Positions 8,481 through 19,900 are shown, counted from the stretch's first letter. The stretch is DNA of 64,000 bases from Vibrio alfacsensis (GCF_003544875.1 NZ_CP032094.1:620001-684000), one strand, 5' to 3'. The notes: a model not told the origin generated them from the sequence alone. Program-made: numbers and translations.

Positions 8481-9494
8481 ATGTTTACGATTCCTCTATA
8501 CAAAGAACAATTTGCAAAAGAAAGAATGCTTATCCTGAAGTCTGAAGACTTTGAGGTGAATACATTCAAATATAACTCAGGCGTAGAAGCGGTTGAGATT
8601 AAAAATAGCAAAGGGCACTTGGTGGTTTTGCCTTTTATGGGACAAATGATTTGGGATGCTAAGTTTCTTGATACTGATTTATGTATGAAGAATATGTTTT
8701 CTGAGCCAAAACCAGCAAAAACTATTGTAGAAACCTACGGCTGTTTTGCTTTCCATGCTGGCATGATTCGCATGGGCTGCCCAACACCTCAAGATGATCA
8801 TACTCTCCATGGTGAAATGCCTTGTGCATCGATGGACAGTGCTTGGTTAGAGGTCTGTGAAGATAAAATCGTGATTAAAGGTACGTATGAGTATGTGATG
8901 GGCTTTGGTGATCATTACCTAGCTACGCCATCTGTACATTTAGAGAAAGACGCAAGTGTATTTGACATCAACATGGCAGTTAAGAATCTTGCGTCTGTTG
9001 ACATGCCTTTGCAGTATATGTGCCATATCAATGCGGCGTATTTTGAGAATGCGATCATGACTCAAAACTTGCCGGATGAAGCATTTACATTGCGTGAAAG
9101 TATTCCGGCGCATGTCCAGCCGACAGAGCAATGGCTCGCATATAATGAAAGTTTAAAAAATTCGCCGCCTTTTGCTGCATTGGATAAACCGGAAATGCAT
9201 GATCCTGAAATTGTTTATTTTCTAGATGATATTTCGACGTTCACTGATCGTGCAGAGTTCAGAATGGAGATTGGTGGCAAACGTCTTATCACTGAATTTA
9301 GCACCCGTGAATTTAACAGTACGACTCGATGGATTTTGTGTAACGGTGATCAGCAGGTAGCGGCTTATGCGATTCCCGCAACATGTCGACCTGAAGGATT
9401 TCTTGCCGCTAAGCGTAATGAAACGCTGATCTATTTAGAGTCAGGGGAAGAACGTTGTTTCTCTGTTCGAACTGGCATTGAGACCTTAGGCTAA
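8481..9494 (+). CDS. DUF4432 / aldose-1-epimerase-like protein
   Basis: This protein of about 337 residues has a galactose-mutarotase-like beta-sandwich pattern with many aromatic and His residues. Visible motifs include FAFHAGMIRMGCPTPQ, DHTLHGEMPC and MCHINAAYF. The His residues around HTLHGE fit the aldose-epimerase superfamily. Start: GTGAGAG at 8467-8473 points to ATG 8481 (ATG 8478 is equally in frame); the upstream ATG at 8436 lies inside a hairpin and lacks a ribosome site. Its place between the permease and ribokinase suggests a sugar mutarotase or related isomer-handling step in ribose use. The exact reaction is not proven. Confidence 0.75.
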   Translation: MFTIPLYKEQFAKERMLILKSEDFEVNTFKYNSGVEAVEIKNSKGHLVVLPFMGQMIWDAKFLDTDLCMKNMFSEPKPAKTIVETYGCFAFHAGMIRMGCPTPQDDHTLHGEMPCASMDSAWLEVCEDKIVIKGTYEYVMGFGDHYLATPSVHLEKDASVFDINMAVKNLASVDMPLQYMCHINAAYFENAIMTQNLPDEAFTLRESIPAHVQPTEQWLAYNESLKNSPPFAALDKPEMHDPEIVYFLDDISTFTDRAEFRMEIGGKRLITEFSTREFNSTTRWILCNGDQQVAAYAIPATCRPEGFLAAKRNETLIYLESGEERCFSVRTGIETLG

Positions 9495-9498
9495 AGCT

Positions 9499-9546
9499 AA
9501 GTGATTAAGTGATTAAGTGATTAAGTGATTAAGTGCTTAAGTGCTT
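9499..9546 (+). repeat. Six tandem 8-bp repeats (AAGTGATT/AAGTGCTT)
   Basis: Four copies of AAGTGATT then two of AAGTGCTT follow the DUF4432 stop codon by a few bases. The array is noncoding and lies in the spacer before rbsK. It is a candidate for length variation between strains. Confidence 0.9.
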
Positions 9547-9587
9547 ATTTGCTCTCTTGTTACAGATAAATTAGTGATGAGAGAGCA

Positions 9588-9653
9588 AAAATAGATGCCT
9601 TTGGCTTTTACATGAACAAAGCTGATAAGCAGAAAAGTAAAAGCCATCTATTT
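9588..9653. terminator. Long two-part hairpin upstream of rbsK
   Basis: AAATAGATG then GGCTTTTAC pair with GTAAAAGCC then ATCTATTT further on, with a small asymmetric bulge, followed by TTCTTCTG. Just upstream a GCTCTC/GAGAGC stem (9551-9586) also forms. It may partly terminate transcription between the first three genes and rbsKR. Confidence 0.5.
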
Positions 9654-9700
9654 TCTTCTGTTCTAATTAAATAGGTTCACTTTGAACCGAGGATAACCGT

Positions 9701-10639
9701 ATGAATAAGTTAGTTGTATTGGGTAGTGTGAATGCCGACCATGTTCTTCAAGTGCCTTCTTTTCCTCGCCCGGGCGAGACGTTGCATGGACGTAACTACC
9801 AAGTTATCCCTGGTGGTAAGGGGGCAAACCAAGCGGTAGCAGCAGCGCGTTTAAACGCGGATATCGGTTTTATCGCCTGTGTTGGTGACGACTCTTTTGG
9901 TATTAACATTCGTGAAAATTTCAAAATGGATGGCATTGATATCACAGGTGTAAAAATGCAGCCGAACTGTCCAACGGGTATCGCGATGATCCAAGTTTCT
10001 GACAGTGGTGAGAACAGTATTTGCCTATCAGCCGAGGCAAATGCGAAATTAACGGCTGAAGCCATTGAATCAGATTTAGAACGAATCCGTCAGGCAGATT
10101 ACTTACTGATGCAACTTGAAACACCAATGTGTGGCATTGAAAAAGCAGCGATTGTTGCTAAATCAGCGGGTACAACGGTAATTCTAAACCCAGCGCCAGC
10201 GCGTGAATTGCCGGATAGCTTGTTGTCTTGTGTTGATGTGATTACGCCAAATGAAACCGAAGCAGAAGTGTTAACTGGCGTCACGGTGACGGACGATGAA
10301 AGCGCACACAAAGCCGCAAAGATTTTGCATGAGAAAGGCATCGAAACGGTGATGATCACCCTAGGTGCTCGTGGTGTTTGGTTGAGCCAGAAAGATCAAG
10401 GTAAAATTATTCCTGGATTCAGAGTGGAAGCGACAGATACCACTGCTGCTGGTGACACGTTTAATGGCGCATTCGTGACTGGTTTATTGGAGTCATTACC
10501 TTTAGAATCAGCGATTAAGTTTGCACATGCAGCCGCGGCAATTTCTGTTACGCGCTTTGGTGCGCAAACTTCTATTCCAAGCCGTGATGAGGTTGAAGCA
10601 TTTCTTGCTAAAAACGAGTACTTGCTAAACAACCGTTAG
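9701..10639 (+). CDS. rbsK: Ribokinase
   Basis: A 312-residue PfkB-family kinase that phosphorylates D-ribose to ribose-5-phosphate with ATP. PfkB signature 1 is near residues 36-60 (GGKGANQAVAAARL); signature 2 is DTTAAGDTFNGAF, whose Asp is the catalytic base. Substrate-site residues GSVNADH near the N terminus match RbsK. The ATG 9701 has an AGGATAACC-type site upstream. It is followed by rbsR 17 bp downstream, so the two are co-transcribed. Confidence 0.95.
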   Translation: MNKLVVLGSVNADHVLQVPSFPRPGETLHGRNYQVIPGGKGANQAVAAARLNADIGFIACVGDDSFGINIRENFKMDGIDITGVKMQPNCPTGIAMIQVSDSGENSICLSAEANAKLTAEAIESDLERIRQADYLLMQLETPMCGIEKAAIVAKSAGTTVILNPAPARELPDSLLSCVDVITPNETEAEVLTGVTVTDDESAHKAAKILHEKGIETVMITLGARGVWLSQKDQGKIIPGFRVEATDTTAAGDTFNGAFVTGLLESLPLESAIKFAHAAAAISVTRFGAQTSIPSRDEVEAFLAKNEYLLNNR

Positions 10640-10656
10640 TTAAAAGGAGTAATGAC

Positions 10657-11660
10657 ATGGCAACGATGAAAGACATCGCGAAACTCGCAGGGGTTTCTAC
10701 CTCAACCGTAAGCCATGTTATTAACAAAACTCGTTTTGTCAGTGAAGAAATATCAGAACGAGTAAATAACGCAGCAAAAGAACTGAACTATTACGCGCCA
10801 TCAGCTTTGGCGCGTAGTCTTAAGGTCAATCGAACCAAAACATTTGGTATGCTGGTAACCACATCAACTAACCCATTTTTCGGTGAAGTGGTGAAAGGGG
10901 TAGAACGCTGTTGTTACCAGAAAGGTTATAGCCTGATCCTCTGCAACACCGAAGGCGATAATGAGCGCATGCGAGATTCTATTAATACGCTATTGCAAAA
11001 GCGTGTTGATGGCTTAATTTTAATGTGTTCGTCATTAGAGGGGGAGCGGATAGAGGTATTCGAACGCTACCCTGATATTCCGGTGGTTGTGATGGATTGG
11101 GGCCCAATGCTATTTGCGAGTGATAAGATCCAAGATAACTCGCTACGCGGTGGCTATTTAGCTGCGAAGCATTTGATAGATTGTGGTCACAAAGAAGTAG
11201 GGTGTATTACCGGCCCACTAATCAAGCATCAAGCACAAATGCGTTATGAAGGTTACAAACGAGCGGTGGTTGAAGCAGGCTTAAGTTTTAATGCGAATTG
11301 GATCGTTGAATCTAACTTCGAATGTGAGGGTGGATATCAGGCATTTAAGAAAATGATTGAACGAGGACCATTACCAAGTTCAATTTTGTCTCGAATGATA
11401 TGATGGCGATGGGTGTGCTTAACGCTGCCAATGAATTGGGCATTGAAGTACCGGAACAACTTTCAATCATTGGATACGATGATATTCACATCGCGAAATA
11501 CATGTCACCGTCTTTAACGACTATCCACCAACCAAAACACAGCCTAGGCCAAGCGGCTGTAGAAACACTCTTACGCAAATTGAATGAGAAAACGCAAGAA
11601 ACTCAAGTTGTGCAATTAGAGCCAACACTGGTCGAGCGTAAGAGCGTCAAAACGTTATAG
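10657..11660 (+). CDS. rbsR: LacI-family ribose operon repressor, frameshifted
   Basis: The N-terminal helix-turn-helix is MKDIAKLAGVSTSTVSHVIN with the hinge that follows, then a periplasmic-binding-like effector domain. The frame breaks at four T (11384-11387): one more T turns ...SSILSRMI-stop into SSIFVSNDMMAMGVLNAA and continues to a stop at 11660. The repaired protein is 334 aa, the usual family length. Start ATG 10657 has AAGGAG upstream. It most likely binds the two ATCGAAACGTTTCGAT palindromes upstream of rbsD and responds to ribose. The break looks like a homopolymer error. Confidence 0.9.
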
Positions 11661-11713
11661 AGCATCATTACGAATCCCTGACGTGTATTTTTAGGGGAAT
11701 GTTTGCGACAGAA

Positions 11714-11746
11714 ACTGGCTTTGTTTGGTAAGCCAGTCTCATTTTT
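11714..11746 (+). terminator. Intrinsic terminator after rbsR
   Basis: Perfect 8-bp stem ACTGGCTT/AAGCCAGT with an 8-nt loop, followed by CTCATTTTT. Confidence 0.75.
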
Positions 11747-11814
11747 ATTCGGTATCTTTGCTGTTGTAAGGTGCGAGTTTATCTCGGGCTTAGATTCCCC
11801 CGAGTTCAAGTCGT

Positions 11815-11970
11815 CTAGAATACACAGTGTTTTGCAAAGTCAGAAGCTTCGTTTGCTGTCCATTCGCCTTTTGGTTTTTCTTTCATATCTTTACACCACG
11901 CTTCACTGCCGACTTCTGTACAAGCCATTAGTTGCGCTGAGACAAAAACAATAAGAGCTAGCTTTTTCAT
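11815..11970 (-). CDS. DUF3012-family small lipoprotein
   Basis: This 51-residue protein has a lipoprotein signal peptide ending in LMAC (lipidated Cys at residue 17) and a short body with Cys in EAWCKDMKEKPKGEWT and FAKHCVF. The pattern (two body cysteines, KPKGEWTANEA, C-terminal HCVF) matches DUF3012, a family of small lipoproteins common in Vibrio and relatives. No function is known. The start codon at 11970 is followed by MKKLALIVF. It is convergent with rbsR. Confidence 0.85.
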   Translation of the reverse strand: MKKLALIVFVSAQLMACTEVGSEAWCKDMKEKPKGEWTANEASDFAKHCVF

Positions 11971-12095
11971 TACTCAATCCTTTTGATGAATGCTTAAAGT
12001 GAGAGTATAAGTACTAAGTTTATGATTGTTATTGTAAATGTCAATTTTGAGGTGTAAGTCATGTTCAGAGATGATCTTCTTAAACGCAGTACCAC

Positions 12096-12482
12096 TTACT
12101 TGGTTAAATCATCAATAATAGGGCAGTGACTTTTTGCATTTCCCGGGCACGCGGAAACCCAGCTTTCAAGCTGTTTTTTGATTTCTAAAAGGTGGGCAAT
12201 CTTTTGCTCTACCTCTTCCAGTTTATCCATTGCACGCGCTTTAACTTCACTACTTTTCCTGTTTGGATTCCCTGCCAAATGAACGAACTCTTTGCATTCT
12301 TGAAGAGAAAAACCGGCATTTTTGGCTCGTGATACCAAATTAAGTTCTTGAATATGTTTGTCAGAGTACTCCCGATAACCGGATTCACTTCGGTTGGGCG
12401 GAGAAATAATGCCTTTCTCTTCATACATGCGAATAGATTTAGAAGATAGCCCAGTCAGTTTAGCAATTGCACCAATGTTCAT
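12096..12482 (-). CDS. cueR: Cu(I)-responsive MerR-family regulator CueR
   Basis: A 128-residue MerR-family protein: N-terminal winged helix (MNIGAIAKLTGLSSKSIRMY), a dimerisation helix, and the metal loop ACPGNAKSHCP with C112 and C120 at the positions of the Cu(I) ligands in E. coli CueR. Ser77, linked in the family to preference for +1 ions, is also present. It should activate copper export genes (copA, cueO) by distorting the promoter DNA. No copper gene is adjacent, so its targets lie elsewhere. Confidence 0.93.
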   Translation of the reverse strand: MNIGAIAKLTGLSSKSIRMYEEKGIISPPNRSESGYREYSDKHIQELNLVSRAKNAGFSLQECKEFVHLAGNPNRKSSEVKARAMDKLEEVEQKIAHLLEIKKQLESWVSACPGNAKSHCPIIDDLTK

Positions 12483-12559
12483 GGTAAGCCTTTGTGTTCA
12501 ATGTTGTGTTTATCACGAGTATATACTCGAAGCACATAAAAGCTGATCGAATTATTATA

Positions 12560-12585
12560 TTGCTGGTTGCTGGTTGCTGGTTGCT
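12560..12585. repeat. Short 7-bp tandem repeat (TTGCTGG)
   Basis: Three perfect TTGCTGG units and a partial fourth in the spacer 12483-12772, which otherwise holds no gene that I can see; the spacer should carry the cueR promoter. Confidence 0.8.
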
Positions 12586-12772
12586 CAGTGGCGATGTCGC
12601 TTAAACTGAGATGGTTATGTGGTAAAGCAGGAGTCGTTATTGTGAAGTGTTGTGGTTTTTATCTATTTGATTTTATGTGGTATTTAGAATTAAGACAAAA
12701 ATGGGATAACATGCAAAAATGATTGTGAATGGATGCTAAATGGATGTTACTTGCACAATGTCAAAACAAAAA

Positions 12773-12798
12773 GCCCGCAAGTATATGAACTTACGGGC
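12773..12798 (-). terminator. Intrinsic terminator of the YgjV-like gene
   Basis: Stem GCCCG-AAGT against ACTT-CGGGC with one internal mismatch; in the minus direction it is followed by TTTTTGTTTTG. The plus direction also has a T-rich tail, so it may work both ways. Confidence 0.75.
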
Positions 12799-12812
12799 GC
12801 ATTATTTTTTTG

Positions 12813-13061
12813 TTAGGCATTTTCAGGCGCTAGGCTTTTTTTTTCACGTTGCATTTTCGCGAGGAAATACACGTTTACACAGGCGATGAAGCCATTGGTT
12901 AGCACTACTGGCCATGAGTCAATCATCAAACCGTATGCGGTAAAAAGTGCACAACCGATAAAGTTCAGAATGCGAAGTTTCACGATGTCTTTCATAGTTA
13001 ATGAAATCGCGACCATGATAGATGCAGCATAGCCTAGAATTTCAACCATATTCATTTCCAT
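12813..13061 (-). CDS. Small inner-membrane protein, YgjV-like
   Basis: An 82-residue protein with three predicted membrane helices (ILGYAASIMVAISLTM, ILNFIGCALFTAYGLMI, WPVVLTNGFIACVNVYFL) and a short charged tail. The layout and the pattern LRILNFIGCALFTAYG resemble the Imp-YgjV family of small membrane proteins. Start: AAGAGGG lies 7 nt upstream of ATG 13061. No biochemical function is known. Confidence 0.65.
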   Translation of the reverse strand: MEMNMVEILGYAASIMVAISLTMKDIVKLRILNFIGCALFTAYGLMIDSWPVVLTNGFIACVNVYFLAKMQREKKSLAPENA

Positions 13062-13318
13062 TATTTGACCCTCTTAAATCTGCCGAATTTTGTCGGTACC
13101 TATTCTTCTCATCTTGAGATTAACGAGGAAGCTCCATGCCTCGAATGGTCTTTTTTGTTTTGATGGGTGAACTATAGCAATGCGAAAATCGTGATGAAAG
13201 CCTCAAATCAAGGTTAAGAGAAGGTTAGCGATTACGCAAACGTTTTGTAAAGGAATTCATTTAAAATCATTGATAAGTTTGATGGATAGTAACGATTAAA
13301 GAGATAGGTGAAACAACG

Positions 13319-13365
13319 TTGAGTAAATGTTCATGAAAGTATATTATCAAATGATAATCATTACC
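13319..13365 (+). promoter_or_regulatory. Sigma-70-type promoter overlapped by a Fur box
   Basis: TTGAGT (13319-13324) and TATTAT (13342-13347) are 17 bp apart, a good -35/-10 pair. Starting at the last base of the -10, TCAAATGATAATCATTACC (13347-13365) matches 15 of 19 positions of the Fur consensus. This is the classic geometry for Fur repression under iron-replete conditions. It drives the small membrane gene at 13378. Confidence 0.55.
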
Positions 13366-13377
13366 ATTAAAAGTGTT

Positions 13378-13641
13378 ATGCCTGTTGTTGTTAGTTTCAT
13401 CTTTTTGTCTGCGATGATATATCGTACCAAGCCAAATATAGTCGCATTAAGCGTTCACGTGTTATTGCATTTGATAATGATGGCTCTTTTGCAACCTGAC
13501 TATGTCATTCATTACTTGATAGTGATGTTTTTTTCGTCTCCAGTTCAGATCCGGTGCACGAAGCATCGAAAGGCATACGGCGTATTGTTTGCTACGTTGC
13601 CATGTTTCGTGGCGACTATTGGGTTTGCATTAACCCGATGA
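13378..13641 (+). CDS. Hypothetical small membrane protein, possibly iron-regulated
   Basis: From ATG 13378 the product is 87 residues with hydrophobic stretches around VVVSFIFLSAMIY, LSVHVLLHLIMMALL, IHYLIVMFFSS and VLFATLPCFVATIGFAL, so it is an integral membrane protein. The frame is open back to ATG 13327 (104 aa), but that start would lie between the -35 and -10 of the promoter described at 13319-13365; starting at 13378 agrees with it. The ribosome site is weak. I do not recognise the family. Confidence 0.5.
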   Translation: MPVVVSFIFLSAMIYRTKPNIVALSVHVLLHLIMMALLQPDYVIHYLIVMFFSSPVQIRCTKHRKAYGVLFATLPCFVATIGFALTR

Positions 13642-13965
13642 GTGGAGTGATTCTGACTATTTCCAATTATAAAGACTAAGCTTTAAGTAATAGGTAGTTG
13701 AGTGTTTGGAGGTTATCTCTAATCATAAGGCCATAATAACGGTGAACATTCTTATTTAATGTACACCCGCCGTTGCAAAAATTAGTAATGGAATGTTGTG
13801 ACGACAAATATTTTTTATTAATGTGGCTGGAATTTATAATTTTCAGCCATGATCGCTGAATTATTGTTTTCGCTAGCTAAGGATTGCACAGATTCGGGGT
13901 TGCAGAAGAGCAAACTAGAATCATTGATAAAGTCGAGAACATAGACTGTTTTAGCTGGGGGTCAG
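13642..13965 (+). promoter_or_regulatory. Intergenic region upstream of the giant adhesin
   Basis: This 324-bp AT-rich spacer should hold the adhesin promoter. I see a stem TGGCTG/CAGCCA at 13824-13849 with a 14-nt AT loop, and a GGGGGT ribosome site just before ATG 13966. I see no gene or clear operator. Confidence 0.45.
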
Positions 13966-16900
13966 ATGAGTACACAAACTTTGCCGCAAGAAGTGGTCGT
14001 AGATGCTGTCAAAGGAGAAGTTTACGCAATAGGCCAAGATGGTAATGTCAGAATCGTTGATCGCGGCGAAACATTGCTGCCGGGAGAAGTAATAATAACG
14101 ATTAATGGTGCATCGATAGATGTTATTGCGAACGGCTCACTATTCTTGGTGGATGAGAATTGCTTTGCATGTATTCCCGAGCCGAAATTAGGCCAAGAGG
14201 ACCTTGACGTCGTCACGGCTGAGATTGAAGGCAAGGTGTCAGTAGACCCTACTGTCGCAACGAACTTTGATGCTGACGATGTTGCCGCTATTCAACAAGC
14301 CATTTTAGAAGGCGCTGACCCAACTGCCATACTTGAAGCAACAGCTGCTGGCCCCGCAGCGGCTGGTGGTGCGTCAGGATCGGCTAACGCAGGTTTTGTT
14401 ACTATCGAATATAATAACCCTGAGGTTTTGGCTTCCACCTTTTTTGAGACCACGGCTTCATTTGATAATACTGATCTTAATGATGATCTAAACGGGTTTG
14501 ATATCACTATTCTGGCTGATGGTGGCCAGTCTCTCTCTTCAGAGCTTACAGAAGGCTCGATCTCACTTTCTAGCTATCCACAGTCCATTACTTCTCAAGT
14601 CATCGTTGATGCTGCCGATTTGCCTCTCGAACCGAACAGTTTTGTACCTGAGCCCACATCATTAGCCTTGTTACTTGAAGAGCTAAACACTGACATCACC
14701 TCCGGTGGAGAATCCGTCTCATTTGTCTTCAACGCAGAACAAAATGCCATTATCGGTACTCAAGACGGTCAGGATGTAATTAGAATCGACATTGAGGCAA
14801 TATCAGCTGGTCGTGATGTTCAATTAGAAGTGGTGACGACGATCAGTCAAGGCATTGATCATGTCCCGTCTGTCGCTGATGGTTTAGTGTCTTTTGATAA
14901 CGATCAAATACAAATTGCCTTTGATATTACCGGTTCAGATATTGGCGGCAATAGTATTTTGTCCCCTATTGATATAGTGACAACGATTGCCGATGGAGAT
15001 AATCCCTCTGTTCAAAACATCACGATAGAGAATGTTGAATCATCAAGTGCCCTTATCGAAGGACGATTCATCGACATCGGTAGCGATCAGATTGCCACTG
15101 CAACGTTTGACCAAGAGAGCCTAGCGCAATTCGATGGGTTGCTTAGTGACAGCTTAACGACGATTGCATCGTTATCAGACGATGGAAGCCGCATTACTCT
15201 TTCAATCGCAGATACGAATGACGTTGTTTTGACCATCAGTTTGAACACCGATGGAACGTACCAATTCGAGCAATTTAAGCCGTTACAGCATGATGGGCAA
15301 ACGGAAGAAATCTTACTGACTTTACCAACAACGACTGTCGATTTTGACCAGGACGCCGAAACCAGCACGTTTACGATTAAGATTATTGATGACCAGTTAG
15401 ACATCGTGGATGTCGATGCTCTCCGTGTTGATGAAAATGACATCTCAAACGTTGGTTCAGAACAAGATGCACCAGCTTTCGCTATGGGGCAAATTACGAT
15501 CTCACAAGATAGCGATGGCGCTGCTCAGTATCGTTTAGATGGTTCTAGTAATCCTGTCGATGGTCTTACTTCTCATGGGGCGGTTATTACTCTACTGGAA
15601 AGTGATAATCCTGATGGTGGCTTTACGTATACCGCAACAGCGAACGGTGAAACTGTCTTCACGTTCGCCGTCAACCGAGATGGCACTTACAATTTCACTT
15701 TGCAAGGTCCCATTGATCATGCCATTGACAGCGATGAATTGACGATCAACTTTCCCGTTGTTGTGACTGATTTTGATGGTGATACGGCGGTTGCTACGAT
15801 ACCTGTTACTATTGATGACGATACCCCAACCATTAGCGGCGTAGAAGCACTGCTAGTCGATGAAGATGATATTTCACTTATTGGCTCTGAACAGAATGAC
15901 AGTGCGACGGTTCAAGGTAAGTTTACCACTGTAGCGGGCTCAGATGGAGTTGCTAGTTATGAGTTATCGGATGCGGTGAGTCCAGTCCAAGGGCTAACTT
16001 CTCAAGGTGACGCTGTCACATTGGAGGGTTCGCTTAACGCAGACGGAAGCTATACCTATTCGGCAACCGCAAATGGAGCCTCCGTTTTTGAATTAACACT
16101 ACAGGTGAACGGCGAATACACATTCACTTTGCAAGGGCCAATTGACCATGCCGAAGGTAGTGATAGTTTGCAGCTCAATTTTCCAATTGTAGCGACGGAT
16201 TTCGATGGGGATACCACAACTTCAACGATTCCTGTCACCATAGTGGATGATAAACCCTCAATTACGAGTGTAGTTGCATTAGAAGTGGATGAAGATGGGT
16301 TAAATACTGCCTCTTCTAATACGCTAATCGCAGAGGGACAATTTACCACCACTCAAGGTTCCGATAAGGTGATCAGTTACCAACTAGAAGTCGGTTCTGA
16401 TCCGGTAAGTGGGTTAACATCACAAGGCCAACCGATCACGTTGACTGAAGTTTCCAACAGTGACGGTAGCTTCACTTATATCGCAACGGCGAATGGCAAT
16501 CAGGTGTTTACGCTAAATGTCAGTCCTGATGGTTCTTATAACTTCAAACTGGAAAGCCAAATTGATCATGAGCCGAACAGCGGGCGTTTGACGATTGAGT
16601 TCCCTATTGTCGCAATGGACTTTGATGGTGATACAACAACAGCAATAATTCCTGTTCAAATTATTGATGATGCCCCAATCATAGATGACGTGATTCCACT
16701 CAATGTTAATGAGGATGACCTTCCTAATATTGGCTCAGATGAAAATGAGAGTGTTTATGTTGAGGGACGCTTTACGACTGACCAAGGGGCCGATCAGGTG
16801 GTCAGTTATCAGCTTGATTCATCAACGAATCCTGTTGATGGTCTTACCTCTCAAGGAAATGTGGTAACACTGCAAGAAAGTGAAAACCAAGATGGTAGCT

Positions 16901-19900
16901 TCACCTATATTGCAACTGCAGATGGAAATCCAGTCTTCACTATGAACGTCAATGTAGACGGCTCGTATGATTTTAAGCTTGAAGGTCCGATTGATCATCC
17001 ATCAGGCAGCGATAGCCTTACGTTAGACTTCTCTATCATTGCAACCGATTTTGATGGTGATACAACAACGGCAACCATTCCGGTCACAATTTCTGACGAT
17101 AAACCTGCTCTTGATGGTTTGATTGACGGCAGCGTGACCAAGGTTGATGAAGACGACATTCAAGCCATTGGCTCCGAGGGCAGTAGCCAACTCAACAGCG
17201 TCAAAGGCAACTTCAATGCGATAGATGGCTCTGATGGCATTGTTGAGTATCAAGTCACCGATTTAGATTCCCCAGTGAAAGACCTCACGTCAGGTGGACA
17301 AGATTTGGTACTCGTTGAAGTATCAAATTCAAACGGTGTTGCTGTTTATGAAGCGAGAATTGATGGCACCACCACGCCAGTTTTTCGCATTACGTTGGAT
17401 GCTTCTGACGACAGCTATCAATTTGATTTATTAGCGCCACTAGACCATGCCACGGCCGATGGTGAAAACGAACTCGTCATTAATTTGCCAATCCAAGCGA
17501 CTGACTATGATGGTGATGAGTCAAACGTTCAAACGCTGCCGATCACCGTAGTGGATGATGTTCCAACCATAAGCGGCGTGACACCAAACAGTGAGCTGAC
17601 GGTGGATGAAGATGATTTACCAAAAGGGTCGGACGAGGCCAGCCCTCAAGATACGCTCATTGGTGGCACCTTAGACATCACCGAAGGGGCAGACCAAGTT
17701 GTCTCTATCCAACTGAATAATCTTGAATCGCCAGTGAAAGGGCTGACTTCTGGCGGTGACGCGATAACGATCATTTTAACGTCGAGTTCAGGTGGCGTGA
17801 ACGTTTATCAAGGTGTTGCAGGTACCCCACAAGCAGTCGTTTTTGAACTTACGCTCGATGCCCGAGATAACTCTTATCAATTTGACCTTAAAGAGCCGCT
17901 CGATCATCCCGATGGTGACACTGAGAATCAAATCATTCTCGAATTGCCAGTAACAGCAACGGATAAAGACGGGGATGAGTCGACAGAGTATTCACTCACT
18001 ATTAAGGTGGTGGATGACGTTCCTGTTGTGACGGCAGTCGATACTTTAGAAGTGAATGAAGATGACCTATCCCAAGGTTCTGATCCGTCTAAAGAGCCGC
18101 GTCTAGACTCGGGACAATTTGAAGTTACCAGTGCTGATGGCATTAATTCGTTCGAGTTGGACTTAACGCCAGGTAAAATTCCAACGCTTACGTCCGGTGG
18201 GGACGAGGTGTCGATTACGTTTGATACCAGTGCATCGAGTGCGACATCCTTGGTGTACGTTGGCGAAACCGCGGGCGGAGAAACTATCTTTACGCTCACC
18301 TTACACCAAGATGGCCGTTATGATTTTGAGCTGTCAGGTCCTCTTGACCATGCGGCTGGCTCCGATGAAATACTCCTAAACTTGCCAATCATCATCACAG
18401 ATGGCGATAAAGATGCGATCACCACAACATTACCAGTGAAGATCGCCGATGATAAACCTGCTCTTGATGGCTTGATTGACGGCAGCGTGACCAAGATTGA
18501 TGAAGACGATATTCAAACCATTGGTTCCGAGGGCAGTAGCCAGCTCAACAGCGTAAAAGGCAACTTCAACGCAATAGATGGCTCTGATGGCATTGTTGAG
18601 TATCAAGTCACTGATTTAGATTCACCAGTGAAAGATCTCACGTCAGGTGGGCAAGATTTGATGCTCGTTGAAGTAGCAAATTCAAACGGTGTTGCTGTTT
18701 ATGAAGCGAGAATTGATGGCACCACCACGCCCGTTTTCCGCATTACGTTGGATGCTTCTGACGACAGCTATCAATTTGATTTATTAGCGCCACTAGACCA
18801 TGCCACGGCCGATGGTGAAAACGAACTCGTCATTAATTTGCCAATCCAAGCAACCGACTTTGATGGTGATGTGTCAAACGTGCAAACGCTGCCTATCACC
18901 GTAGTGGATGACGTTCCAACCATAGGCGGCGTGACACCAAGCAGTGAGCTGACGGTGGATGAAGATGATTTGCCAAAAGGGTCAGACGAGGCCAGCCCTC
19001 AAGATACTCTCATTGGTGGCACCTTAGACATCACCGAAGGGGCAGACCAAGTAGTCTCTATCCAACTGAATAATCTTGAATCGCCTGTGAATGGTCTGAC
19101 TTCTGGCGGTGACGCGATAGCGCTTATCTTAACTTCGAGTTCAGGTGGCGTGAACGTTTATCAAGGTGTTGCAGGTACCCCGCAAGCCGTCATTTTTGAA
19201 CTTACGCTCGATGCCCGAGATAACTCTTATCAATTTGATCTTAAAAAGCCGCTCGATCATCCCGATGGTGAAGCTGAGAATCAAATCATCCTCGAATTGC
19301 CAGTAACAACAACGGATAAAGACGGGGATGAGTCGCCAGAATATTCACTCGCCATTAAGGTGGTAGACGACATTCCGGTCGTTACGTCAATTGATACTTT
19401 AGAAGTGAATGAAGATGACCTATCCCAAGGTTCTGATCCGTCTAAAGACCCACGTGTAGACTCGGGACAATTTGACGTCACCAGTGCTGATGGCATTGAT
19501 TCGTTCGAATTGGACTTAACGCCAGGTAAAATTCCAACGCTTACGTCCGGTGGGGACGAGGTGTCGATTGCGCTTGATACCAGAGCCTCGAGTGCAACAT
19601 CTTTGGTGTACGTTGGTGAAACGGCAGGTGGAGAAACCATCTTTACGCTGACCTTACACCAAGATGGCCGTTATGATTTTGAATTGTCAGGCCCTCTTGA
19701 CCATGCGGCTGGCTCCGATGAAATACTCCTAAACTTGCCAATTATCATTACAGACGGCGATAAAGATGTGATCACCGCAACCTTACCAGTGAAGATCGCC
19801 GATGATAAACCCACGCTTGATGGCTTGATTGACGGCAGCGTGACCAAGATTGATGAAGACGATATTCAAACCATTGGCTCCGAGGGCAGTAGCCAACTCA

